Positions 41,744 to 53,306 of a stretch of DNA of 64,000 nucleotides are shown piece by piece (position 1 is the first letter of the stretch; each line of letters starts with the position of its first letter). A program made the position numbers and the translations under genes. The notes beneath the pieces are model-generated. The model had not been told where the DNA came from, made no database searches, and was given only the letters and a program-made list of their open reading frames with translations. Origin of the DNA: Amyloporia xantha (lineage: Eukaryota; Basidiomycota; Agaricomycetes; Polyporales; Adustoporiaceae); assembly GCA_036971615.1 (NCBI GenBank), contig JAYKKR010000005.1, positions 558,001 through 622,000 on the forward strand. The letters are read 5' to 3'.

Positions 41744-43082
41744 GATCTTGCCTCATGAACAGCGTCCCATCACGACGCCTTGAATGTAGCACTACTTTTG
41801 TTGCTTCACAGATTTCCGAGCTGCGCTCTGCGTAGGGTACCACGGTGGGATGGAATCTTCGATGGGGTCTCTGCATCGGTATTTCCCTTGGTTTTATACA
41901 TGGTTGTAATGCTCCCACAATTTAGTGCAATTGTATGTTGGCCCGGGTGACCTTGCACTTGATCGGCCGGCGATCCGGCGGTGTTTCCGAGATCGCGCCA
42001 GAAAGACGCAAAATGTGACAACGTCACGCCGGCCCAAAAACATTGAGACCGGGGCTCAATAAACGTACCCATAGGAAAATGCACAGGACAAAGGCGGGAA
42101 ATGTTCCATGTCCGGTGAATGATGCTGAACAGGATTAGCAGTACGAAAATCAGTATATGTCAGCAATGTTCAGTCCCAGTCTCAGACACGAAGAATGGAG
42201 CATGTCCAGTTCAAAATCTGGCAGCGATTCATTTAGCCATATTTTGAATTCTGACGCTGCTTCCACACGCGGGTTAAACAATACCATTCGAGTCTCCGAT
42301 GTCATGTTTCTGTTCAGTAAGGCGACATGAAAATTGGCCTTTCTTGCCCATATCTACCTGTGTAACATTCTGACCAAATCTGATGTTTTTCGAAGTAATA
42401 GGCCTGTGTAAGCACAAAAAGAAATTCAAATAGTCTGTCCTCCTTACGCCGCGGACAATCAGAGGAACATTCGAAACTTATCTGCAATTTCCCACGGCGG
42501 ACAACCGCATGAATAATTCGAATTTCACTTATAATTTGGCAAATGGATTTTATAAGTCTTGTTTTGTGTTATTATCTAATGTTACGTTAGGTACAATAAC
42601 CTCGAAAGATTGGATGCAAAGTTTCTGCCAAGTTACTTTTCTGCTCGAGAGCATTTTCTATGCGACGTCGCCTTTCAACATAGGACTCTTCTGGTAGAAC
42701 CCTGAAAGAGATACATATATTCTGCCACAAACTGTTTACTGATCGTTTAACCACTTGCTGGTAAATACCTGACATTTCCCTGTTCAGACCATCGGCCTTT
42801 GCCCGCTGTGTCAAACACCGTGGAAGTTTTGGGCGAGGACGTTGTGTCGGCATCACGTGTCCTCGTCGCTCAACGCCTCTCGACACCTCACGGAGTGCAC
42901 CAGCTCCCCAGACCCCTGGAAAGGCAGCGTATATGTAGTACATGCATGTTGAAGTAATTACATCGATTGTCTTGGTCTTTGAACGGTTCGTATTTTCACA
43001 AATTAATTTCACACGTTGATCATACAGACGGAACGCACTGCCGCGACAAAAGCCTGACTCACAAAGGAATGGCGCGATAAGA
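41744..43082. other. Intergenic, one weak ORF
   Basis: About 1.3 kb. A minus-strand frame at 42587-43012 (141 codons, with VERRRRIENALEQKSNLAET) is long for chance but has no domain or splice support. The rest shows nothing recognisable. Confidence 0.35.
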
Positions 43083-44156
43083 CTAGAGCCCCCATATCAG
43101 ACTGCTGGCTTTCTTCACTGCAGTTGCCACGTCGCCTTGACCTCCACTGTCGAACCCAAGATCAATTTGCTCTGCCTCGACATCTTCCTTCATGTGCTGT
43201 TCGTTGGTCGTGCCGGAGAGCGGCGTTATGCCGTTCATCTGCGCAAGCTTGAATAAGACCTGGGCGGGTGTACAGCCCTTCGCGTGGGCAATCTGGCGGA
43301 TACTAGGGTCTGCAAGGAGTCTCGGAGAGCCAGATAAAGTCCAGAATGACCTGTCGACAGCGGTCAATTATCGTCACCAGAATGGGGATCTCAAGACACG
43401 CACTGGTATTGGATACCATTCTCCCTGCAGTATCTGCATACCTCCCGATCCCATTGATTACCCTCGTACCACCTGTTCTGTACGACTTGCACCCTCCTGC
43501 CCGTCTTGTTCTCCAGCGTTTCCAGTATCCTCACATCATACGTGTTGCTCAGCCCGATCGTCCTCAGCTTGCCCTCATTCTGGAGCCTGATAAGCACTTT
43601 CCACGCTGCCACGGTGTCGTGGATGCGCTCGAGTGGTGAATGCAGGAGAAGGCTGTCGATGTAGGCAGTTCCCAGGTTTTGAAGAGATCGCTGGACAGAA
43701 GTCTCTATCTGCGTCGAAATGTCATCCTGAGGATTGTATGGCAGGGGCTGGCTCAGGTCTTGGCCACCCAATGACGTGTATCTGGACGACAGTTAGAGCA
43801 GTCGTAATCGGTGCATTGAACATCTCACTCACTTGGTCTGTATGAAGAGGTCCTCACGCCTTATCCCGTGCTCGTCCTGCAGCAGGCGAAGCGCTTCTCC
43901 AACCAACTCCTCACTTCCATATTCCCATTACTCGCTTCGACTGCGAATAACAGTCGGGACAAAGCGTACCGATAATGCTTGGGCTGACCTGCTGGATGAT
44001 CCCAACGACAGGTCAATGATGCACGTTCGACGATAATTGAAGGCCCTTACCAGTGTCGATAGCCCGGAATCCATTCAAAACGGCTTTCACAACGAGAGCA
44101 GTAGTTCCTTCCTTTTTCCTGGCAGACTCGATGTAACTATAACAGTAAGACGGCAT
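43083..44156 (-). CDS. Aldo-keto reductase
   Basis: Exons join in phase to an AKR of near-full length: KKEGTTALVVKAVLNGFRAI, then DTG, then a 19-nt exon (43988-43970) coding QPKHYR, then EELVGEALRLLQDEHGIRRE, QTKYTSLGGQDLSQPLPYNP, YIDSLLLHSPLERIHDTVAA, GKLRTIGLSNTYDV, VVQNRWYEGNQWDREV, QSFWTLSGSP and AQMNGITPLSGTTNEQHM. The (alpha/beta)8 AKR fold reduces carbonyls with NADPH. Asp of AIDTG and Tyr of QPKHYR fit the catalytic Asp/Tyr positions, and LLLHSP supplies the His. The tiny exon is easy to miss and without it the gene looks broken. The start at 44156 (MPSYCYSYIESARKK) is a guess; an upstream exon is possible. Substrate unknown. Confidence 0.8.
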
Positions 44157-46280
44157 GCCAGTAGCAAACCTGCGCACCAGGCCGTACCGTAGATTATTTT
44201 GTGTGATGCCATAGTCATGTCTGTTGAATTGTAGATAGAAACAATTTGGAATTGTAGCTGTAAGACCGAGTCTCAAGAGAAACGCGAAGTGACAGCGGCC
44301 TGAGAGCTCCTGAGAGCCCTTCAGATTGGCGCTTATCGATGATGTACATTCCCCAGCGGGAGACCGAGGGAAAATGCCGGCCACCCTCGTGTCGCAACAT
44401 CGGAGGGTTACGCAATGCTATACTGCTTTGCGTCCGGCCGCAAGCACAAGTACTCTAACACAAGGAAGATTCCGGCGACAAACCCTGCTGCTTCACGTCG
44501 TTGTAGAGTTCGTCCATTCTCCCTTTTGCGGTCCCGCTGTCGAGCTTAGTTGACATCCAGAATGCAGGCCATTCGAAAAATTCGAAAATAGCGCGTGTTT
44601 GGTCTGATACGTCCTGCGAAAGTGCGTTGTGAGACTCCCGGTCACTGTACACGGCACTCTGATGAAACTAATATCTCCGCTAGTCCGAGCTGTGAACACA
44701 CCCAGTATAGAAGCGCATACGAGCCACTACATGACATACCTAAATGACGGTCCGCTCATCCATCCTACGGACACTGTCGTAGGCACACATGGCGAGTGTT
44801 CCATTGATCATAGCACTCCTTCGACTCATCTTCCCGAAGCTAAATTCAAGAACTTTACTTCCTTCTGTACACCGAAATCTGAGATCAGACTGCTGCTGCC
44901 GGGGGTGAGTCGCTAAAATGAAGTCGCCACCGATGACAAGAGAGGTGCAATGATGCTACAGTAAGTAAGTTCGGTGCGTATGAAGTTGAATGCATGACCG
45001 TTTTTGTCCCAGATTATTCCATCGACATGTTGAAGGGACTGGTTAGCTTCACAGATTATGGCTGCAACGGTCGGACCATTCCTGATGACTGCGAACTAGT
45101 TCCACCATCCATGAATCCCTTCGTCAAACACAGCCACTCAGTACCCTCAAACACGCTGTATGTCGTGCGCGTATCTCTCAAGATGCAGTGGACCAAAGCG
45201 GTTGCGTACAACGATGTTCTTGGCCCATGGCCGGCCCGGGGGACTAAAGTCGCACCTCCTGCTAGATCTGAAGGGGTCACTCTTCTGGTTATTAAACTTT
45301 CTATGATGCCTTAGAAAACTGGAGCGCACTAACCTGTATAAGGTGGATGCACATGCATTGACCCTCAGTGTTATCAGTATCTTGAAGCATCGGCTGAGTA
45401 GAGCTATGTACGGTCGCTTTACGCTTCCGGTGCTTAGTGCTATTTGTTTGGTCTTTGTGGGTCCACATCCATAGAACCCGATCATTGGCATTCGATCCGA
45501 TGATCGTGATTTTAGACGCCGTGACGGTTACCATGTAATAAGTAGTCGTCCCAGTATTATTGGATAAGACTAGCAATCGTCGTATTTTTCCATCAATGGA
45601 GACTGTCTGCGGTAGTCGTTTTTTCGGCCACCAAGAGGGCTCACCATTCACTCATTGTGAATCAGGGTCTACGATGTGAGACTAGACTTCATCCCTTTGA
45701 AGTGATCATCTGTGCCGGTTCCCGGAGGTAGCTTGAACGCAGGTCCTTGTGACCCAGGGCGGGAAACGGAGCCGGCTCGCAACAAGGGAACGCACTTCGA
45801 CTAGATCAAATTCATGTGGTCTGTATCTTCCCAGCAAGTCGTAACAGATACCTAATCCATGGACTCCTTTGTCTCGTTTGATAAAGCGCGAAAAGAATCA
45901 CCTCTTTATGGGCGCATGGAAACGGAACGCATGTACGGGCGGCATGCACAAAACGTGCATCCAAACAGCCAGAATAAAACCTTTTATCATGCAATTACAA
46001 TCTCACGAGCATCTCGGCTTCTCAAATACCTGTGATCTGATTAGTTTAGATATTACAATAAGGACTGTAATGACAGTATGGATGACAAGTAGGCAGTCAA
46101 TGCCTCCAGACCCTGAGCGTCAATAAAGCGACCAGCGCTCAACTAAGGCGACCGCAGAAAACCTATACGAAAGTACAGCGAGAACAAGCTCCGTGAATGA
46201 CGACTCCTGGCAGCAGCTAAGCACTATCAGTGATAATCACGGTCAATAAGGACATAAGATGGCTAGATAGGAAAGGTGCA
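44157..46280. other. Intergenic with weak ORFs
   Basis: About 2.1 kb. A minus-strand pair of frames near 45301-45651 (MNGEPSWWPKKRLPQT) and 45056-45300 could be exons of an unrecognised gene. Nothing else has coding support. Confidence 0.35.
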
Positions 46281-47111
46281 TTACCAGGGAGTAGTGCGCC
46301 CCGACATGTCACGCAGCTCGACATTGTCACTCTGACATTCCCATTCATCATCCTCCAACATCGTATCAGCGTCTTGAACGACCACCGACGCCGTCTCGCG
46401 GAATGGGTCATTTAGCGTCAAACTGCTGCCATGGCTGGCACGGTGAGGTCCCTCGTTTGTGATATGTATTGAACGTATGTCGCCATCTAAGCAATCAATA
46501 GTCAAAAGTCCGCCATTATTAGAACTCTAACCATCCTACCAAGCTGTGTCGGCTCTTCTGTATCTCTACTTCCGGGCAAAGCATCTGGTAGAGAGACGGA
46601 ACGTACTACTTCTCCATTAGACCTGCTGAGCGTCCAGAGGGCCGCACTTCGTGCTTGTTGTGACGAGGCCTGGGAGTGCGGCATTTCAATAATCGGCGAC
46701 CACAATGCACTTATTACCCACTTTCATCTTCTTGTGAAGTGCCTTAGCGTGGTCTTTATACTGACAGATCGCTTTGAACTCTTGGAACGACTCGAGAAGA
46801 TTCTCGGCTGCTATCCTGTCCCTCACTCCACAAAGACTTGGAGAAGACTAAGCGAACGCAAAATGGACTACCTACCACACAAATGCTACTTACTCATCAT
46901 ATATTTGGTGGTGCTCGTCGTGCAGTTGTCCCGGCATGATCTTCTTGGTCGCCTCCAGGAGCTTGAGAGTGGACTCTTGATATTCATCACCTCTTTTGAG
47001 CCGGGTGCCAGGAAGCAAATTGGTTACTAGTCGTATGGGAGGTTTAGTTGCAGAGACGACAGTCGCAAAATCAGCTGCAGCATCGAGAACATTAAGAAGA
47101 TCGGAAGACAT
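46281..47111 (-). CDS. Small helical protein
   Basis: Four exons from the ATG at 47111 (MSSDLLNVLDAAADFATVVS) join in phase. After HHQIYD the second exon starts at an acceptor before LCGVRDRIAAENLLESFQEF, giving a continuous helical body through ICQYKDHAKALHKKMK. A third exon starts ASSQQARSAALWTLSRSNGE and the last (DGDIRSIHITNEGPHRAS) ends in an acidic tail, EDDEWECQSDNVELRDMSG. No membrane helix is obvious. It resembles the gene at 53307 in layout: a hydrophobic N-terminal helix followed by two or three amphipathic helices. A four-helix bundle is likely. Not assigned to any family. Confidence 0.5.
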
Positions 47112-47846
47112 ATCGCGTGAGGAGAGGGGAGATGAATGTAGGCGATGAGTTCGAAGTCTTGTTAAATATTCGTACAGGTAGCGAAAACAAAGATGGCGTC
47201 GCTAGTTGACATTCAGGGAACAAAAGAGTGAAGCTTCGGCGGAAACTTGACCTCCATGCGGAAGCAGTCACGAGTGTCCCACACCGTTGGCACTTTTACG
47301 TCTTCGGAACGATTTTTACTCGCTACCGACAAGGAACCGCTCCACCTAAAGCGATAAGGCCTTCTTTTTACTTTACGATGCCATTCAAAACTTAGCGATG
47401 CCTCTGTCAGGAAACGGTGGAAAATCATCGCGTTGAACACACGGCAGGGCTTGGGCTTCGCCGATAAGCATTTTATAGTCATGTATATTGTGCGCCGGGA
47501 TGTAACGTCCACTGGTAAATTAGCCCTTTTAATTTTTTTTGAACACAGGAGACAGAATCTACATTTTTGTATCAAGGGTTCAGAGGCATGGAAACAGTCT
47601 GTTACTGCACAGCGAGACCCAAGAAAACGATAGCGCAGCTAGCCTTGAAGCTTGATGGAAGTGCACTGATTGAGGCCAGGAGCTACTGACGCCTCGTGTA
47701 TCACGTGCATCATCTAAGATCCCTCCGTTTGTATCTCTTTGTTTGCGGTTTCAGCTGGATGTTTCACGACTGTTTGAGCCGTCGTTGATCACTGCTATCA
47801 CGTATATTGCTTGCTTCAGACTTACCCTTGCAGTGACTTGACACTC
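47112..47846. other. Intergenic between divergent genes
   Basis: About 730 bp between the small helical gene and kinase-like gene 1. No coding exon supported. Confidence 0.35.
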
Positions 47847-49181
47847 ATGAGTGATGAACGGACTCAAGGCAACGTCGCTTCGACTGTTAGAAAACCTGGA
47901 GACCTTCATGACAGCGAGTATTACTGGCGTGCTCGTCAACCATGGCTCCGAGAACGTGGCTACGCACTGCGCCAGAGGTATAGCCCAGACTGGATACCGT
48001 CGTGGAATGGAACGAAAAAGCGTTTTTTTCTCTGCGAGGATGGTTGGGCACTGACTGTTCGTTTCCTACTCGAACGTATCAACTCCTGCTAATTTCGTAT
48101 TAGCATCCATATATCTTGGACGCGACTCGCATATCAGATGGGACCATGGTCATGCTCAAAAAGACGTCTAAATCTGTCCATCCATACGAGGCCGAAATTG
48201 GGCAGTTTTTCTCCTCACAACCTCTGGACGCCGATCCGCGGAATCATTGCATACATATATATGAAGTTTTTCAAGACCCCGAGGAGGACGACAGTCTCAT
48301 ATTAGTGATGCCGTTTCTGAGACCTTACAACGACCCTCGCTTTGACACCGTAGGGGAGGCTATTGAATTTTTTAGACAAGGGTTCGAGGTGTGTATGCTT
48401 TAGTTGAATTCCGTACACGTTGCATATCTTCTTAACATTCGTGCCACGTAGGGCTTGCAATTCATGCATCAGAACCATGTCGCTCATCGGTGAGTAGTCC
48501 ACTTCCACTTATAGGTATTGCTCACCTTTCTTTAGAGATATTATGGAACTCAATATGATGATGGATCCCATCCCATTATTCCCGGAACTATATCATCCGA
48601 TCGATCAATATAGGAAACGGGATTTCAGTGGTACTGTAAAACCATTTACCCGAACGAAACGTCCAACGACGTACTTTTTTGTTGACTACGGGCATGCTCG
48701 AAAGTACGACCCAGAGAGTGGTCCTCCGCTAGAACTGCCTATATTAGGTGGAGACAAGACTGTCCCAGAGTTTCAAAATGATGGGTACAATAAACCATGG
48801 GATCCATTTCCTACCGACATCTACTACATGGGCAACCTAATACGAGAGGATTTCTTACGGGTGAGCGTACAGTATTTTTGCCAGTCCTCTGTTACTGAAG
48901 CACAATCGCTGTAGAAATACACAGGTCTAGAGTTCATGGGCGCACTGATTGCGGAGATGGTCCAAGACGATCCTTCGAAGCGGCCAACCATCGATCAAGT
49001 CGTCGATAGGTTTGAAAAGATACGGCGAGCGATCACATCGTGGAATTGTCGCTCTCGTCTCGTCTCAAGGAGGGAGGATATATTAACGCGAGTGTTCAAA
49101 GATGTTAGGCACGTTTTCCGGACCACCGGTTATATTGTCAGACGTCTGCCCCCAGTCCCTACCCCATCGACCAAGTCATAG
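47847..49181 (+). CDS. Basidiomycete kinase-like protein 1
   Basis: Exons from the ATG at 47847 (MSDERTQGNVASTVRKPGDL) join in phase. An N-terminal YYWRARQPWLRERGYALRQR and W-rich stretch precede the kinase-like fold. In place of a glycine loop it has ILDATRISDGTMVMLKKTSK, where the second Lys may be the ATP-binding one. The HRD motif is split by an intron (VAHR/DIMELNMMMD) with the following Asn; the DFG motif reads DYG in FFVDYGHARKYD; the substrate-side GGDKTVPEF and PFPTDIYYMGNLI follow, then MVQDDPSKRPTIDQVVDRFE. Catalytic residues appear present, so it may phosphorylate proteins, but the degenerate glycine loop leaves pseudokinase activity open. Two close relatives lie at 51248 and 56285. 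Confidence 0.72.
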
Positions 49182-49477
49182 GCATTCCACGCTAGCGCAT
49201 GTCCTCTAGTTTATCGTCGTCTTATTTTCGTATATACCCTTATCGTCGTTGTTGCTATGGAATTGCTGATTTAGTTATTGCCCGATATTAGCTCGCTTGT
49301 TGTGCAGCCCAGCTTGCTCTACAATCGTAGAGAAAATATTGATTCGTCGTTCATGGCTAAATGTGTCGATGCATGAGCGTGATATTAGGTAAAGGACATT
49401 TCGAGGCTATCACTGGAAGACAACGCAATACTAATCCAGAGTGTTTATCATACAGGTTTCAACTACAACCACACGAA
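49182..49477. other. Intergenic
   Basis: About 300 bp downstream of kinase-like gene 1. Nothing recognised. Confidence 0.4.
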
Positions 49478-49628
49478 CACTGCAAAGAAATCACCGTTTT
49501 ATAAGCGGTGAAAAGGGTAAGATAGGCATGCAGAAGGGTTTACTTATATGGAACCATTCCTTTCTCACACCTATCTTACCCTTTTCACTAGTTTTTGCTG
49601 CTTGCGAAATGGTGATTTTTTTGCAGTG
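49478..49628. mobile_element. CACTA-type MITE, 151 bp
   Basis: The outer ends are inverted copies starting CACTGCAAA and containing AAATCACC. The inner block GTGAAAAGGGTAAGATAGG (about 49507-49525) is repeated inverted at about 49570-49588. The element is flanked by GAA on both sides (49475-49477 and 49629-49631), a 3-bp target duplication. The CACT start and 3-bp duplication are typical of the CACTA superfamily. No coding capacity. Confidence 0.82.
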
Positions 49629-51247
49629 GAATGTCAGCATCGAGGCCGCTGAGTACAGAACTCTTTGATTTCATTGTTCTGTGTAGATCTCTGTCGGAGA
49701 GCCTGCACTGTGCAGTGTACTATTGTGCAAGGGCATATTTAAGTTGATGTCAAGGGCACGTCGGACAACTGAAATACAATGCAATCACGGAGAAATGATA
49801 ACACGGGGGCCACACTTCTTCAAATCTCCCGCGCGTTGCACATGCAGTCCTCAGTTCCGCTTTTTGACAGAGATCCGGAAAAACCTGTGATATCGACAAA
49901 CCTGCCTATCCTTATTTCAGAGCATTGCCAGTGTATCAATGAATTACACGTTCTAGGCACGATGACACATACCAACGGGCAATCTGTGTTCCCATACGTA
50001 AAGATTCAATGTTAACAGGTCCTGTATCTGACTGACGTTTACTGTACCTGGTTTACAGATTTTTTTTGTCTCCACTTATTGTCTGCGAGGACATTGCCTT
50101 ATGTGTGCAGTAAGTACGGGGTTACACGGTCGGAACCCTGCGGCGCCAAAATGATGCCGTCGAGTAGGATTCCGACAAGTGATACCATAATATTAATGAA
50201 GCCGATAAACTCGCACGGCGAAGGGCCTGGAACTTATGGTACCAGCTGTCATAGGGACAAAACGGCTACGGTAAGGAAACCCCCCTTGGAATTTAACACC
50301 GATCCACGGAAGAGTGAATTGTGGTGGTGCGCCCAATAGCATGGGTCACCGATTGTCATCGGCGCGGGCGGAGACGAAGACCTCATGGTCGTTCGATCGA
50401 CTGGAACGACGCTCTCCCCCAGCTCGACGACATTCGGGCCCGCACTTTCCCCCGAGGTGCTCGGTTATGGTATCGCCATGATCATGTGGCTGCTATCCCG
50501 AGCACATAGTCGATAGGTCAAGCCATGGGCTCTGTAACAAGCCCATCGTCTCGCAGAGAAAGTCACAGCATTTATCGAGGCATTGCTGTGGATACAGTAC
50601 GAAAGTTAACACAGCGACTTCAAAACAATATCGCGAAAAGGCTATCCTCGTTCCTTACGATACAATTCCACAGGTACGATCTTCTACATGCCACCACCCC
50701 GGTTGCTCTCCGACATATGTTAGCGCTTGAAACATTCCAGCAGCGGCCACATTTGGCCTGTTTTATACTTTGTCAATGAATGTCGAGCACAGCCCATATC
50801 ACAGAAGTTAGTGGACAGATGTCGCATGTCCAGGCGCGATAAACGGACCTGGTCGGAGGCCTTATAACAATAAACCTGGCGACCTTTGTTTTAGAGAAAT
50901 CTATTGATCAATCCCGATGACAGTGCTTCTATGTTCTAGACAAGCATACCGGTAACCGTTTTGTATTGCCAAATTAGACTGAAATGTGTCGTTCCCTGTA
51001 TCCGACATTGCGTACTCGGGGGAATGCGACTGAATACAGTCCGTAATTCCACTCCCAGAAGAGATTTGATCGATCCAGGGATAACAGTCACATCATACCA
51101 GCATCAAGGGGTATATTCCAACAGTATTGAAGATGCGAGAACACTCAAAGCAAGGATAGATACAGAGCAATCGACTATGCGGAGAACGATTAAACGGTAT
51201 GAACCAGCAGCAGCCGGAAAGCAAAGAGAATGGAGCACGAGTTCAAC
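49629..51247. other. Intergenic, no gene seen
   Basis: About 1.6 kb with scattered frames of 60-96 codons on the plus strand. None has recognisable content or splice support. Confidence 0.35.
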
Positions 51248-52570
51248 CTAAGGCGTAGGAATGGGCGCACGCCTAGTAAAGATGTAACCTATTGTTCGGA
51301 AAATATGCCTAACGACACGGAAGATCCGTAAGAACCAGTGCTCGTTACGTCTCGCCAGTCTGGAACGGAGCTTCCAGTAGCCCAGCGTTCCACGTTGATC
51401 GGCAAAACGGGTAACAACCTGATGAATGGTGGGGCGCTGCGTTGGATCGTCTTGTACCATGTCATTTACAAGGGGTTGTAGGAATTCCACGCCGTGAAAT
51501 GTCTGCAGGCTACATGTCAAATTTTTTACATTCGTGATCGTGATAGCTGGCAAGACCTACCTGTAAGAAATCCTCTCTTATCATATTGCCGAGGTAGTAG
51601 ATGTCAGTAGGGAACGGATCGCAGGGTCGGTCCAACCGGCGAAATTCTGGAACAGTCTTATCCCCACCCCGTATGGGATCCTCAAGAATAGGGCCGTCGT
51701 CCGGACTGTATTTCCGAGATAGTCCGAAGTCAATGTAATAATATTTGGTCGGACGAGCAGTGCGAGTGTAGCGCTTCACTCTTCTCGTGAAGTCTAGGTT
51801 GCGGTCCAGATGCTGTGGATGGAACATATTAGGGAATATCGGTCTTGGGTCCATCATGATGTTCAGAGCCATACAGTCTCTGAAATGTCCGCTTAGTGTG
51901 AGAACATTGAGGAGGAAGCTATACCAACCGATGCGCAACACGATGACTATGCATGAAATGTAACCCCTAGAGGACGATTGTTACTGTCAACTGAATAGGG
52001 TATGATCTACTCCCTTACCTCAAACATCTGCCGTAGGAACTCTACAACTTCCCCAACTGTTTCAAATGGGGGGTTATTGTAAGTGCGCAGAAAAGGCATA
52101 ACCAGAAGTACGGTGTCGTCGTCGGGTACTTGTAGAACTTCGTAAATGGGTACACAGTGATTGTGAGGGTCTGAGGCCAGCGGTTCGACAGAGAACATCT
52201 GACTGATTTCGACCTCATAAGGGTGGTCCTTCGTTGAGACGCGTTTGAGGCCAACCATGGCACCGTCTGACATACGAGTGGCATCTAACAGTTGTGAGTA
52301 CTGCAACTCATCAGACCATGATGCACAGGAGAAGTCGAGTGGTCATACCCTCATTCCAATACCGTCTTCAAATCTCCAATAAAATGTGTCTGTTCCTTCC
52401 CATGAAGGCTGCCATCCTGGCTTGTAACGGGGGCGCAGCATGTATCCATGCTCCTGAAGCCATTCTTGGTGATCACGCCAGAAGATTTCGTATGGTAGCA
52501 ATTCTCCGGAGTACTCTTCTGAGACGATTGGTGCTTCGTCCGCAACGGCATCGGTAACTCCTATAGACAT
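51248..52570 (-). CDS. Basidiomycete kinase-like protein 2
   Basis: Exons from the ATG at 52570 (MSIGVTDAVADEAPIVSEEY) join in phase to a stop at 51248. Order: FWRDHQEWLQEHGYMLRPRY; QLLDATRMSDGAMVGLKRVS; HPYEVEISQMFSVEPLASDP; YEVLQVPDDDTVLLVMPFLR; FMHSHRVAHR joined across an intron to DCMALNIMMDPRPIFP; YYYIDFGLSRKYSPDDGP, with a canonical DFG; GGDKTVPEFRR; PFPTDIYYLGNMIREDF; and MVQDDPTQRPTIHQVVTRF. The HRD, Asn and DFG residues are intact, while the glycine-rich loop is replaced by LLDATRMSDG as in the two relatives. Same strand as gene 3 and about 3.7 kb from it. The expansion of the family and its closeness to lineage-specific genes suggest an accessory role. Substrate unknown. Confidence 0.75.
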
Positions 52571-53306
52571 GGCAAATCTGCATTCCGCATTTAGCAGCTG
52601 TCTGCGTTAAATAGTTCGAAGCTTACATGCACTCTTGCTTGACGAATCCCACGAGTTAAGACGAAAAATATGTACGCGATGAGGGAAGGGCGCCAGCGAG
52701 CCCACGCGGAGGGCCAGCTGAGCGGCGAGTACATCTTGCTCAATTGGCGCACGTCCAGCAATGTTTGTTGCTATTTGTCTCTGTGAGACACCAACAAAGC
52801 CGGTGTGCTGCTGGATCGATCGAGCAGTACAAGGAAAGTCACAGCCATGGCTCCATTGAATCCGCCAGCAAGCCGTCCGAAATTCTCCCATGGTTAGCTT
52901 TTGGACAGCTCATAGTGTTCATTTGTCACCTGCCATCTCTCCGTTGTGCAGTTCTGTTGGCGCAGTTTACGAAATGCCTTTGCCTACCGTCACCGGATAT
53001 TGTGCATCCCTTACTAGTGGGCGGCTCCACTTAATTGTTCAAGTACAAGTGGTTCTGGCAACTGCATAGGATTCTTTATGGTCACAAGGGCCTATCAGCC
53101 TCCCTGGATACGCTCTGGCAGTTTCAGAATGCCTCGCCTAAGTGCAAGACACACGCTGTGATCGGTCAGATCCGTCCCTTCATCGTTTTTAGTATGTCTT
53201 ATCCTCACGCATATCCGGAGCTCCAGATACCTGTTTATTACGTGAGGTGATGAACATATTTACCGATTACGTTTTCTCTATCCTTTTTTCGTTATAAGCA
53301 CAGTAC
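52571..53306. other. Intergenic between divergent genes
   Basis: About 740 bp upstream of both kinase-like gene 2 and the helical gene at 53307. A minus-strand frame at 52607-52891 has no support. Confidence 0.35.

Noticed and set aside
43900..44050. Frameshift and stop in the aldo-keto reductase near its active site
   Set aside because: A 19-nt exon with good splice sites on both sides restores the frame and the QPKHYR motif.
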